Of a stretch of DNA of 64,000 nt, positions 44,463 through 53,088 are shown in pieces; the first letter of the stretch is position 1; each line of letters starts with the position of its first letter. The notes beneath the pieces were generated by a model, which had not been told where the DNA came from, ran no database searches, and saw nothing but the letters and a program-made list of their open reading frames with translations. The translations under genes were made by a program, and so were the position numbers. Location: contig NZ_JBHSGG010000015.1 of assembly GCF_042654365.1 (NCBI RefSeq), positions 1 to 64,000 on the forward strand, given 5' to 3'. The stretch is from Coralloluteibacterium thermophilum (GTDB lineage Bacteria; Pseudomonadota; Gammaproteobacteria; Xanthomonadales; Xanthomonadaceae).

Positions 44463-46508
44463 ATGAAATACCTTCGAATACTCGTGGCGGCGCTCGCGGC
44501 GCTGGCGTCTCCGCTCTTTGCGCAGAGCGTCGAAATGCCGAGCGAGCCCGCGGTCGGCGCTTTCGCCGCTTTTCCTGCATTGAGCAGTCTCTCGGTATCT
44601 CCCGCGGGCACCCATATCGCCGGGCTCCGTGCCATCGGCGAAGAGCGACAGATTGTGGTGTGGCGGACAGACGCACTGCACGAGGCGCCGATCGTGATCG
44701 GCAGCGACCGGATGAAGTTCGAGTCCGTTGCCTTCATCAAGGAGGGCCTGCTGGCGGTGTCCCTCTGGCAACCCTACGATCTCAGGGCCGATCGCGTCAC
44801 GAAGACCTTCATCAGCAAGTTCTTCATCACCGACATCGAAGGACGGCAATGGAAGGAGCCGTTGATCCAGCAGCGTGCGATGAGCCGCAGCCAGGAGCTG
44901 GAGCAGGCGCTCTCGAACGCATCGGTGCTGGACGTCCTGCCGAACGATCCCGACCACGTCCTGGTCGTGAGCGGCTCCGGCAGCAATTCCGGCGACGTCT
45001 ATCGCGTCAACATCCGCAACTACACCGCCAGGCGTATCCAGAGGACGGACCAGCGGGTCGCCGGCTACATCACCGATCTGGAGGGAGAGCTGCGTGCGCG
45101 GCTTCGCACCGATCTCGACGGTACGGGCGCCTTCGTGGCGACCGAGTTCCGCAACGTCGCCACCGATCGCTGGGAGGAGCACTTCCGCTCGTACGTGAAA
45201 GACCGGGATATCAACGAGGTGCTCGGCTTCTCGGCGGATCCCAACATCGCCTTCGTCCGGAGCAATGTCGGCCGCGACAAGAGCGCGATCTACGAGTACG
45301 ACGTTGCGGCAAGGCGTCGTGGAGAGCTGCTCTTCGAAAGCAGCGCGTTCGACGCTGGGAATGTCCTCGTCAACCGGATCCGCGACCGGCGCCAGATCGC
45401 CTTCGGCGAGGTCATGGGCCTGTCCTACGCCGGACCGCGCGGCGAAGACGTCGTTTGGACGGCGCCGTTCATGCGTGCCCTCGATGCCGGCGTTCGCGAT
45501 GCCCTCGGAATCCAGCAGGATCCGGTGCGGATCGTGGATCCGTCGACGGGGCAGGAGACCGAAGTTCCCTACGACACCGCGGTGAGCTACAGGATCACGG
45601 GGGCCAGTAACGACATGCGCGTCGTCCTGCTCAGCGTGTCCGGACCGAGTCAGCCACCGCGGCATTACATGCTGCGGGACGGGCAGCTTTCCCTGCTGGC
45701 CGACACGTTCCCTCAGCTCGACCCCGCAGTGCTGGGGCATACACGACTGGTCTACTACAAGGCGCGCGACGGCCTGGACATCCCGGCCTTCCTCACGACG
45801 CCGAGTCGGGAGGACTGCGGCGCCGGTCCGTGGCCTGGGGTTGTCCATCCGCACGGCGGGCCGTGGTCCCGGGACAACATGGACTTCGACGGCTCGATGT
45901 GGGTGCCCCTCATGGTCTCCCGCTGTATCGCTGTCCTGCGCCCGCAGTTCCGGGGATCCGCGGGCTGGGGGCGGGCGCTCTGGTTGGCCGGTGACGCCGA
46001 GTGGGGAAAGAAGATGCAGGACGACAAGGACGACGGAGCGCAGTGGATGATCGACCAAGGCATCGCCACCCCCGGTCGTATCGCGATGTTCGGCTATTCG
46101 TACGGCGGCTACGCATCCTTCGTCGCGTCGATACGTCCGGCCGGCATCTACAAGTGCGCCATCGCAGGAGCAGGCGTTTCGGACATCAGGAGGATCTGGG
46201 CGCGCTTCTATACCAATCCGTTCTTCCGGCAGGCGCAGGCGCATACCGTGGATGGGCTCAACCCCGTCGATCACGCTGCAGAGATACGGATTCCGCTGAT
46301 GGTGTATCACGGCGACCGCGATGTCGTCGTTCCCCCGGAACAGTCTGACTGGTTCGTCAGCAGGGCACGGAATGCCGAGCATGCCGTGGACCATCATCTG
46401 ATTGCGGACTACGCCCATGGTCCGGCGTGGACGCGGGCGACGATGGCGGAGCAGCTGGGGCTGATCGACACCTACCTGCGCAATGGGTGCGGCGGAAGCG
46501 GTCTCTGA
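44463..46508 (+). CDS. S9-family prolyl oligopeptidase-like peptidase, secreted
   Basis: 681 residues with a signal peptide (LRILVAALAALASPLFA). An N-terminal beta-propeller (about 35-400) precedes the catalytic alpha/beta hydrolase domain. The catalytic site is clear: Ser in MFGYSYGGYAS, Asp in YHGDRDVVVPP and His in ADYAHGPAW. The block VVHPHGGPWSRDNMDFDG also matches S9 peptidases (DAP/ACPH type), which clip short peptides. It lies just after a TonB receptor, so an uptake-and-digestion pair for peptides is likely. The ATG at 44463 has GGAAGGGGA upstream; the in-frame ATG at 44448 overlaps the terminator tail. Confidence 0.9.
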   Translation: MKYLRILVAALAALASPLFAQSVEMPSEPAVGAFAAFPALSSLSVSPAGTHIAGLRAIGEERQIVVWRTDALHEAPIVIGSDRMKFESVAFIKEGLLAVSLWQPYDLRADRVTKTFISKFFITDIEGRQWKEPLIQQRAMSRSQELEQALSNASVLDVLPNDPDHVLVVSGSGSNSGDVYRVNIRNYTARRIQRTDQRVAGYITDLEGELRARLRTDLDGTGAFVATEFRNVATDRWEEHFRSYVKDRDINEVLGFSADPNIAFVRSNVGRDKSAIYEYDVAARRRGELLFESSAFDAGNVLVNRIRDRRQIAFGEVMGLSYAGPRGEDVVWTAPFMRALDAGVRDALGIQQDPVRIVDPSTGQETEVPYDTAVSYRITGASNDMRVVLLSVSGPSQPPRHYMLRDGQLSLLADTFPQLDPAVLGHTRLVYYKARDGLDIPAFLTTPSREDCGAGPWPGVVHPHGGPWSRDNMDFDGSMWVPLMVSRCIAVLRPQFRGSAGWGRALWLAGDAEWGKKMQDDKDDGAQWMIDQGIATPGRIAMFGYSYGGYASFVASIRPAGIYKCAIAGAGVSDIRRIWARFYTNPFFRQAQAHTVDGLNPVDHAAEIRIPLMVYHGDRDVVVPPEQSDWFVSRARNAEHAVDHHLIADYAHGPAWTRATMAEQLGLIDTYLRNGCGGSGL

Positions 46509-46668
46509 CCGTGAAGCGGCTTCGGGGCGCCCGCGCCAGCCTGAGCCAGGCGGGCCAACCCCGTGCTCGCTGATGTGCGCCTGCGGACCGGCCAGCCTTC
46601 GTGGCATCGCTGGCGCAGCCGACGTCCGCGCATCCGCGGCACGACCCCGATCTTCGGCAGCCGCAACG

Positions 46669-46694
46669 ACGAGGGCCGCTTTCGCGGCCCTCGT
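46669..46694 (-). terminator. Hairpin downstream of metK
   Basis: A perfect 11-bp stem ACGAGGGCCGC/GCGGCCCTCGT (46669-46679 with 46684-46694) with a 4-base loop (GAAA on the minus strand, a stable tetraloop). On the minus strand no T run follows, so termination strength is uncertain. Confidence 0.55.
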
Positions 46695-46718
46695 GGCGTT
46701 CCGGCGGTGGCCGGGAAC

Positions 46719-47933
46719 TTACTTCTTCAGGCCGGCGGCCTGGCGCAGCTCGGCGGCCTTGTCGGCCTTCTCCCACGAGAACGCCGTGGCGGTGCGGCTG
46801 TTGCCGGCGGCGTCGGTGTAGGCGACCTCCTGCGGCTTGCGGCCGAAGTGGCCGTAGGCGGCGGTGCGCTGGTAGATGGGATGCACCAGGTCGAGCATCT
46901 GGATGATGCCGTAGGGGCGCAGGTCGAAGTGGCGGCGGATCAGCTTCTCGATCTTGCCGTCCTCGATCTTGCCGGTGCCGAAGGTGGTCACCGAGATCGA
47001 GGTCGGCTCGGCCACGCCGATGGCGTAGGACACCTGCACCTCGCAGCGGTCGGCGAGGCCGGCGGCCACGACGTTCTTGGCGACGTAGCGCGCGGCATAG
47101 GCGGCGGAGCGGTCGACCTTGGACGGGTCCTTGCCCGAGAACGCGCCGCCGCCGTGGCGGGCCCAGCCGCCGTAGGTGTCGACGATGATCTTGCGCCCGG
47201 TCAGGCCGCAGTCGCCCACCGGCCCGCCGATGATGAACTTGCCGGTCGGGTTGATGTGGAACTTGGTGCCCTTGTGCAGCCACTTCGCCGGCAGCACCGG
47301 CTTGATGATCTCCTCGCGGACGGCCTCGATGAGGTCCTTCTGCTTGATGCCCGGGTCGTGCTGGGTCGAGAGCACGATGGCGTCGATGCCGCTCACCTTG
47401 CCGTCCTCGTAGCGCAGGGTGACCTGCGACTTCGCGTCCGGGCGCAGCCAGGGGAGGGGGGAGTTCTTCTTCTTGCGGACCTTGGCCTGCTGCTCGACCA
47501 GACGGTGCGAGTAGTGGATGGCCGCCGGCATGAAGTCGGCCGTCTCGTTGGTGGCGTAGCCGAACATCAGGCCCTGGTCGCCGGCGCCCTGCTCCTCGGG
47601 CTTCTTGCGGTCCACGCCCTGGTTGATGTCGGGGGACTGCTTGCCGATGAGGTTGAGCACGCCGCAGGTCTCGCCGTCGAAGCCGACGGTCGAGGAGTCG
47701 TAGCCGATGTCGAGGATGACCTTGCGGGTCAGCGCTTCCAGGTCCACCCATGCGGTGGTGCTGATCTCGCCGGCGATGATGGCCACGCCGGTCTTCACCA
47801 GCGTCTCGCAGGCGACGCGGGCGCGCGGGTCCTGGGCCAGGATGGCGTCGAGGACGGCGTCCGAGATCTGGTCGGCGATCTTGTCGGGATGGCCTTCGGA
47901 GACGGATTCGGAAGTGAAGAGGTAGCTGCTCAT
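46719..47933 (-). CDS. metK: S-adenosylmethionine synthetase
   Basis: 404 residues, makes SAM from methionine and ATP. Signatures: FTSESVSEGHPDKIADQISDAVLD with the ATP/metal His and Asp, the hexapeptide GAGDQGLMFGYA, and P-loop-like GGGAFSGKDPSKVDRS. Length and C-terminal SWEKADKAAELRQAAGLKK match the family, which runs as a tetramer in the cytosol. A TATGCT -10-like element and a hairpin lie in the leader. The third SAM-cycle gene of the window, with ahcY and metF. Confidence 0.96.
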   Translation of the reverse strand: MSSYLFTSESVSEGHPDKIADQISDAVLDAILAQDPRARVACETLVKTGVAIIAGEISTTAWVDLEALTRKVILDIGYDSSTVGFDGETCGVLNLIGKQSPDINQGVDRKKPEEQGAGDQGLMFGYATNETADFMPAAIHYSHRLVEQQAKVRKKKNSPLPWLRPDAKSQVTLRYEDGKVSGIDAIVLSTQHDPGIKQKDLIEAVREEIIKPVLPAKWLHKGTKFHINPTGKFIIGGPVGDCGLTGRKIIVDTYGGWARHGGGAFSGKDPSKVDRSAAYAARYVAKNVVAAGLADRCEVQVSYAIGVAEPTSISVTTFGTGKIEDGKIEKLIRRHFDLRPYGIIQMLDLVHPIYQRTAAYGHFGRKPQEVAYTDAAGNSRTATAFSWEKADKAAELRQAAGLKK

Positions 47934-47986
47934 CGGTGTCGGCCTGCTCCCGCGAGGGTGGAGGATGGGGCGCTTTCGCGCGTTTC

Positions 47987-48030
47987 ATCCCTCGATTCGG
48001 ATGGAGGGATTTTTGGGGCCGCGTAGCATA
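47987..48030 (-). promoter_or_regulatory. metK leader: -10-like element and hairpin
   Basis: TATGCT on the minus strand at 48025-48030 could be the -10; a 7-bp stem (47987-47993 with 48004-48010) follows 15 bases further on, about 54 bases before the metK ATG. It does not fit any SAM or SAH riboswitch I know. On the plus strand the same hairpin is followed by five T, a pattern that could be a terminator for a plus-strand transcript. Confidence 0.35.
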
Positions 48031-48108
48031 CACGGCCGATTCCGAGTATGCACCGCGCCCGTTCAGCCTTCATGCGCTTCGCGCCGCCGTGGCGCCCGGT
48101 CCGTTCCG

Positions 48109-49041
48109 ATGGGCATCCGGGACGGCGAGGAGCGGACGGTGGCGCGGATGGAGGAGGCACGGCAGGCGGGCGGGGCGGAGGTGTTCTCCGGGGTCGCGTG
48201 CGAGCTGGGCGAGGGGCCGCACGCCAGCCCGCCGCTCGGGCGGCTGTTCTGGTTCGACATCCTCGGCCGGCGCCTGCACGAGCAGGGGTTCGACGGGGGC
48301 GGCGCGCGCAGCCACGCGCTGCCGTTCATGGCCTCGGCGATGGCGACCGTGGACGCCGACCGGCAACTGCTCGCGGCCGAGGACGGGCTCTACCTCCGCG
48401 AGGTCGCCGACGGGCGCCTGACCCTGCACCGGCCGCTGGAGGCCGACCGCCCGGACACCCGCAGCAACGACGCCCGCACCCATCCCAGCGGCGCGTTCTG
48501 GGTCAGCACCATCGGCCGCGACGCCGAACCCGGCAGGGCCGCGGTCTACTGGTACCGCGCCGGCGAGCTGCGCCGGCTCTATGCGGGCCTGACGATCCCC
48601 AACGCCATCGCCTTCTCCGCCGACGGCGGCACCGGCTATCTCGCAGACGGCGGCGAGGGCACGATCTGGCGCATTCCGCTGGATCCCGCGACCGGCCTGC
48701 CCAGCGGCGACCGCCGCCTCTTCCATCGCGCAGGGGGCGACGACGGCGCGCCCGACGGGGCCGTGGTGGACGCCGACGGCCTGCTCTGGAACGCCCGTTA
48801 CGGGGCCGGCCGCATCGACGCCTTCGACGGCGAGGGCCGGCGGGTGCGCAGCGTGGCGCTGCCCGCCCGCCAGGCGACCTGTCCCGCGTTCGCGGGCGCG
48901 GACGCCGGGATGCTGGTCGCGACCACGGCCTGGCAGGGCATGGATGCCGCCGCCCGCGCCGCGGAACCGGCCGCGGGCATGACGTTCCGTCTGCCGTTCC
49001 GGGTGCGCGGCCGTTTCGATCCGCCGGTCCGCATCGCTTGA
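48109..49041 (+). CDS. SMP-30/gluconolactonase-family protein
   Basis: 310 residues, six-bladed beta-propeller. Metal-site and family motifs: CELGEGPHASP (the Glu that binds Ca), NDARTHPSGAFWVSTIG with the conserved Asn-Asp, and DGAVVDADGLLWNARYGAGR with its Asp. The LTIPNAIAFSADG turn is the SMP-30 NGL-type strand. Members hydrolyse sugar lactones such as gluconolactone or L-arabinonolactone; the substrate is not shown. Alternative ATG at 48148 would drop 13 residues with no clear match and is equally possible. Divergent from metK. Confidence 0.87.
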   Translation: MGIRDGEERTVARMEEARQAGGAEVFSGVACELGEGPHASPPLGRLFWFDILGRRLHEQGFDGGGARSHALPFMASAMATVDADRQLLAAEDGLYLREVADGRLTLHRPLEADRPDTRSNDARTHPSGAFWVSTIGRDAEPGRAAVYWYRAGELRRLYAGLTIPNAIAFSADGGTGYLADGGEGTIWRIPLDPATGLPSGDRRLFHRAGGDDGAPDGAVVDADGLLWNARYGAGRIDAFDGEGRRVRSVALPARQATCPAFAGADAGMLVATTAWQGMDAAARAAEPAAGMTFRLPFRVRGRFDPPVRIA

Positions 49042-49131
49042 CGGCGCTGTCACGCGGCTGACGCGGGCGCGAAACGCGGTTGTCGCCCACGCCGCGCACG
49101 CTGCGCGCAGTCCGCAGCACGGCGTCGCCGC

Positions 49132-51012
49132 ATGCTCAAGCTCGAACAGCGTCTGCAGGCCCGCTACCCGCACTGGTTCCAGGGGCGCCGCGCCCGCGTC
49201 GCCCGCCCGCTGCTGCGCACGCTCGGCCGCTGGTCGCGGTTCGACGCGCTCGACGCCTTCCTCGCGACCAGCACGCACCTGAGCGGCTTCGCCTTCGTCG
49301 AGGCGGCGCTTGAGTTCCTGCAGGCGGACTACCGCATCGATGCCGAGGACCTCGCCCGCATCCCGGCGAGCGGCCGCCTGCTGATCGTCGCCAACCATCC
49401 CTCGGGCGCGCTCGACGCGCTGGCCCTGCTCCACGCCGTGGGACGGGTCCGGCGCGACGTGCGCATCGTCGCCAACGACGTGCTGTCGGTGCTCGACAAT
49501 CTCTCGGAGCTGCTGCTGCCGGTGCGCATCCTCGGCGGCAGGCCGGCACCGGGCAGCCTGCGCGCGATCGAGGCGGCCCTGGAGAACGAGGGCTGCGTCA
49601 TCGTCTTCCCGGCGGGCGAAGTGGCCCGCCTCGGCTGGCGCGGCGTCACCGACGGCCGCTGGCGCCGCGGCTTCCTGCGCTTCGCCCAGGGCACCGGTGC
49701 GCCGGTGCTGCCGATCCGCATCGCCGCGCGCAACTCGGCGCTGTTCTACGGTGCGTCCACGCTCTACCGCCCGGCCGGCACCGCCCTGCTGGCGCGCGAG
49801 ATGTTCGCGCGGCGCGGCAAGCCCATCGCCCTGCACGTGGGCGAGCCCTGCAGCGTGCCTGCCGGTGTCGAGGCGGCCCAGGCCCTGCGGACGCTGCGCC
49901 GTGCGCTGGACCGCACCGGCCGCGCGCCGCGGCGCAGTGTCGCCGCGCCGCAGCCGCTCGCTCCCGAGGTGCCCGCGGGGCAGGTCGCCGCGGCGGTCGC
50001 GCCGCTGACCCTGCTCGGCCGCACGCACGACGGCAAGGAGATCCGCCTGGGTCGGCTCGCCATGGACTCCGTGCTGCTGCACGAGATCGGTCGCCTGCGC
50101 GAGCTGACCTTCCGCGCGGTGGGCGAGGGCACGGGGCGCCCGCGCGACATCGACGCCTACGACGCCTGGTACGAGCACATCGTGCTCTGGGATGCGCAGG
50201 CCGCGCGCATCGCCGGTGCCTACCGCATCGCGCGCGGTGCCGAGGTGCTGGCCCGCAAGGGGCTGCCGGGGTTCTATACGGCGTCGCTGTTCGACTACGC
50301 CGACAGCATGATCCCGCGCATCGCCGCCGGCATGGAGCTGGGCCGCAGCTTCGTGGTGCCGGACTACTGGGGCAGCCGCAGCATCGACTACCTGTGGCAG
50401 GGCATCGGCGCCTACCTCGTGCGGAACCCGGGCGTGCGCTACCTGTTCGGCCCGGTGTCGATGAGCGCGGCGACGCCGGTGGATGCGCGCGAGCAGATCG
50501 TCGCCTACTACGCGCGCTTCCACGGCGACGCCGCGCCCCGCGCGCGGGCGCGACGGCCCTTCGTGTTCCGCGGCGCGGCCCCGGCCTTCGACGCCCTGGA
50601 CGCACAGGCCGCCTTCGCGCTGCTGCGCGAGAACCTCGCCGCGCAGGGCGCGACCCTGCCGATGCTCTACCGCCAGTACACGGAACTCTGCGAGCCGGGC
50701 GGCGCGCGCTTCCTGGCGTTCGGCGTCGATCCGGACTTCTGCGACTCGGTGGACGGCCTGATCGAGGTCGATCTCGAACGCCTGCGCCCCGCGAAGCGGG
50801 CGCGCTACCTCGGGAGCGCGGGCGACGGAACGCACGCGGGCTGCGACGAAGCCCGTGCGGCCCCTGTTCCCGCCGACGCCCGGCCTGCAGTCCCGCTGCA
50901 GCGCGGCGACGCGCCGGAAATCGGGTCCTGCGCCGCCGACGCTGCGGCCCGAAGGTCCCCCCCGCCCACGCTCCCAGGCCACCCGGCCGACAGCACGGAG
51001 GCCACGGCATGA
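49132..51012 (+). CDS. Fusion of lysophospholipid acyltransferase and OlsB-like N-acyltransferase
   Basis: 626 residues. N-terminal (about 60-270): PlsC-like acyltransferase with the catalytic NHPSGALD block and FPAGEVAR substrate loop. C-terminal (about 300-560): a GNAT-like OlsB/hemolysin-type domain with LRELTFRAVGEGTG, DAYDAWYEHIVLWD, ARIAGAYRI and KRYLFGPVSMS-type strand (here YLFGPVSMS). OlsB adds a 3-hydroxyacyl group to ornithine and OlsA acylates the lyso-lipid, so the fusion resembles a one-protein ornithine lipid synthase (OlsF-like, reversed order), though the amine is unproven. A low-complexity tail (last 60 residues) is odd. Its stop overlaps the LpxH-like start. Confidence 0.83.
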   Translation: MLKLEQRLQARYPHWFQGRRARVARPLLRTLGRWSRFDALDAFLATSTHLSGFAFVEAALEFLQADYRIDAEDLARIPASGRLLIVANHPSGALDALALLHAVGRVRRDVRIVANDVLSVLDNLSELLLPVRILGGRPAPGSLRAIEAALENEGCVIVFPAGEVARLGWRGVTDGRWRRGFLRFAQGTGAPVLPIRIAARNSALFYGASTLYRPAGTALLAREMFARRGKPIALHVGEPCSVPAGVEAAQALRTLRRALDRTGRAPRRSVAAPQPLAPEVPAGQVAAAVAPLTLLGRTHDGKEIRLGRLAMDSVLLHEIGRLRELTFRAVGEGTGRPRDIDAYDAWYEHIVLWDAQAARIAGAYRIARGAEVLARKGLPGFYTASLFDYADSMIPRIAAGMELGRSFVVPDYWGSRSIDYLWQGIGAYLVRNPGVRYLFGPVSMSAATPVDAREQIVAYYARFHGDAAPRARARRPFVFRGAAPAFDALDAQAAFALLRENLAAQGATLPMLYRQYTELCEPGGARFLAFGVDPDFCDSVDGLIEVDLERLRPAKRARYLGSAGDGTHAGCDEARAAPVPADARPAVPLQRGDAPEIGSCAADAAARRSPPPTLPGHPADSTEATA

Positions 51013-51827
51013 GCGCACCCCTCACCCTGCCGCCGCGTCGCCGCGCGGTGTTCGTCTCGGACTTCCACCTCGGCTCGCGCCACTGCCATGCGGCCGAACT
51101 CGCCGACTTCCTCGGCGGGCTGCGCTGCGACCGGCTGTACCTCGTCGGCGACATCGTCGACCTGTGGTGGATGTCGGAGCGTCGTGCGGCCTGGGGCCAG
51201 GATGCGCAGCGCGTGGTCGAGGCCCTGCACGCGCTCTCGCGCGCCGGCACCGAGCTGATCTACGTCCCCGGCAACCACGACCGCGCGATGCGCCGCTTCT
51301 GCGGGCTCGTGCTGCCGCGCATGCAGGTGCGCAGGCGCACCATCCACACCACCGTGGACGGCCGGCGCCTGCTGGTGATCCACGGCGACGACTACGACGG
51401 CCAGACCCAGTTCGGCGGCCTCCAGGAGCGCTTCGGCGACTGGCTGTACGAGCGCATCCTCGAGGCCAACCGCCGGGTCAACGCGCTGCGCCGCCGGCTG
51501 GGCCTGCGCTACTGGTCGCTGGCCGACTTCCTCAAGCGCCGCAGCGGCGCGGCGGAGCGCTACATCGCGCGCTTCCAGCAGGCCGGCCTGGACGACGCGC
51601 GCCGGCGCGGGCTCGACGGCGTGGTGTGCGGCCACATCCACCGCGCCGGCCTGTTCGAGGACGATGGCCTGGTCTACGCCAACGACGGCGACTGGGTGGA
51701 GTCGCTGACCGCGCTCGCCGAAGAGCCCGACGGCACCCTGGTGCTGATGGGCCACCACGGCGACGTGCGCGCGACGCTGGCACCGCGTCCGGACGCCGCG
51801 CCGCCGGCGCTCGCCGAGGTCGCCTGA
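51009..51827 (+). CDS. LpxH-like metallophosphoesterase
   Basis: 272 residues. Calcineurin-type metal ligands: Asp18 and His20 in SDFHLGS, Asp48 in YLVGDIVDLWW, Asn89-His90 in PGNHDR, a His in IHGDDYDG and CGHIHRAG. It resembles UDP-2,3-diacylglucosamine hydrolases (LpxH/LpxH2-type) that make lipid X for lipid A. The overlap with an acyltransferase fusion suggests membrane lipid metabolism; it may be a paralogue instead of the essential LpxH, as it is followed by no other lpx gene. The ATGA overlap indicates translational coupling. Confidence 0.86.
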   Translation: MSAPLTLPPRRRAVFVSDFHLGSRHCHAAELADFLGGLRCDRLYLVGDIVDLWWMSERRAAWGQDAQRVVEALHALSRAGTELIYVPGNHDRAMRRFCGLVLPRMQVRRRTIHTTVDGRRLLVIHGDDYDGQTQFGGLQERFGDWLYERILEANRRVNALRRRLGLRYWSLADFLKRRSGAAERYIARFQQAGLDDARRRGLDGVVCGHIHRAGLFEDDGLVYANDGDWVESLTALAEEPDGTLVLMGHHGDVRATLAPRPDAAPPALAEVA

Positions 51828-52041
51828 ACGCGCCGGCACGGGCCGGCGCCGGGATGGACGCGCGATGCCATGCCAGGGCGTCCTGCGCCGCTTTCCTGCG
51901 CCTGAGCCCAGGGCGGCATGGCGCCGCGGCGCCGACGGTCCGCGCGTCCCGTCCCGGAGGGCAGGAGGCACGCCGGGCCGGCACACCCCGTTCCATCGCC
52001 GCCAGGCGCGGTGGCCTTGACGCGCCGGGTAGCATTCCGCG

Positions 52042-53067
52042 ATGGATTCCCTGACCCAGATCGTCCTCGGCAGCACCGTGGCTGCCCTCTCCGTGCCTGC
52101 GCGCCACCGGCGCGCAGCCCTCGTCGCCGGTGCCCTGCTCGGTACGCTGCCCGACCTCGACTCGCTGCCCCTGATGCTCGTCGACGATCCGGTCGCGACC
52201 ATGACCTGGCACCGCGGCCCCTCGCACTCCCTGCTGGTGCTGCCCTTCGTCGGGCTGTTGATCTGGAGCCTGCTGCGGCGCGTCTGGACGCCCGTGCGCG
52301 AGGCGCCGCGGGCCTGGATGTGGGCGATCCAGCTCGCCCTGCTGACGCATCCCCTGCTGGACGCCTTCACCGTCTACGGCACGCAGTTGCTGTGGCCGCT
52401 GCCGGTGCGGCCGGCGATGTGGTCGAGCCTGTTCATCATCGATCCGCTGTACACGCTGCCGCTGCTCGCCGGCGTGGTCGCGGCGGCCTTCGCGGGGCCG
52501 CGCCGGTGGGCGCGGCCCTGGCTTCTGGCGGGCGCGCTGCTCAGCACCGCCTACGTCGGCTGGTCGCTGACGGCGAAGTGGATGGTGGAGCGCGAGGCCG
52601 CCGCGGCGCTCGCGGCGGCGGGGCATGCCGATGCGCCGCGCTTCTCGGTGCCGACGCCGCTCAACACCCTGCTGTGGAACGTGGTCGCGATGACGCCGGA
52701 CGGCTACCTCGTCGGCGAGCGCTCGGTGGTCGCGGATCGTGGGCCGATGCGCTTCCGCCACTACGCTTCGGACATCGCGGCGCTGGAGGCGGCGCGCGAC
52801 GTGCCGGCGGTCGCGCGCCTGACCTGGTTCAACCACGGCTTCATGCGCGCCCGGGTCGACGAGGACGGCCGCCTGGTGCTGTCCGACCTGCGCATGGGCA
52901 ACGAGCCCGACTACACCTTCAGTTTCGCCGTGGCCGCGCGTGACGGCACCCGCTGGACCCCGCTGGACCCGCCCGCGCAGTTGCGCCCGGAGCTGCGCCT
53001 GCGCGGCGGCCTGGGGGCGCTGTGGCAGCGGATCTGGAACGAACCGGCGCCGGAGGCGGCCGACTGA
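52042..53067 (+). CDS. YdjM-family membrane-bound metal-dependent hydrolase
   Basis: 341 residues with several TM helices (around 8-40, 65-80, 95-112, 125-160, 170-190). The family signature MDSLTQIVLGSTVAALSV, then the metal-binding GTLPDLDSL, TWHRGPSHSLL and LLTHPLLDAFTVYG, match YdjM/PF04307 inner-membrane hydrolases of unknown substrate (in E. coli under LexA). No LexA box was recognised here. The C-terminal 130 residues form a soluble domain with RFRHYASDIAALEAARDV. Confidence 0.88.
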   Translation: MDSLTQIVLGSTVAALSVPARHRRAALVAGALLGTLPDLDSLPLMLVDDPVATMTWHRGPSHSLLVLPFVGLLIWSLLRRVWTPVREAPRAWMWAIQLALLTHPLLDAFTVYGTQLLWPLPVRPAMWSSLFIIDPLYTLPLLAGVVAAAFAGPRRWARPWLLAGALLSTAYVGWSLTAKWMVEREAAAALAAAGHADAPRFSVPTPLNTLLWNVVAMTPDGYLVGERSVVADRGPMRFRHYASDIAALEAARDVPAVARLTWFNHGFMRARVDEDGRLVLSDLRMGNEPDYTFSFAVAARDGTRWTPLDPPAQLRPELRLRGGLGALWQRIWNEPAPEAAD

Positions 53068-53088
53068 TTCCTCTCCGGCGCGGCGCGA

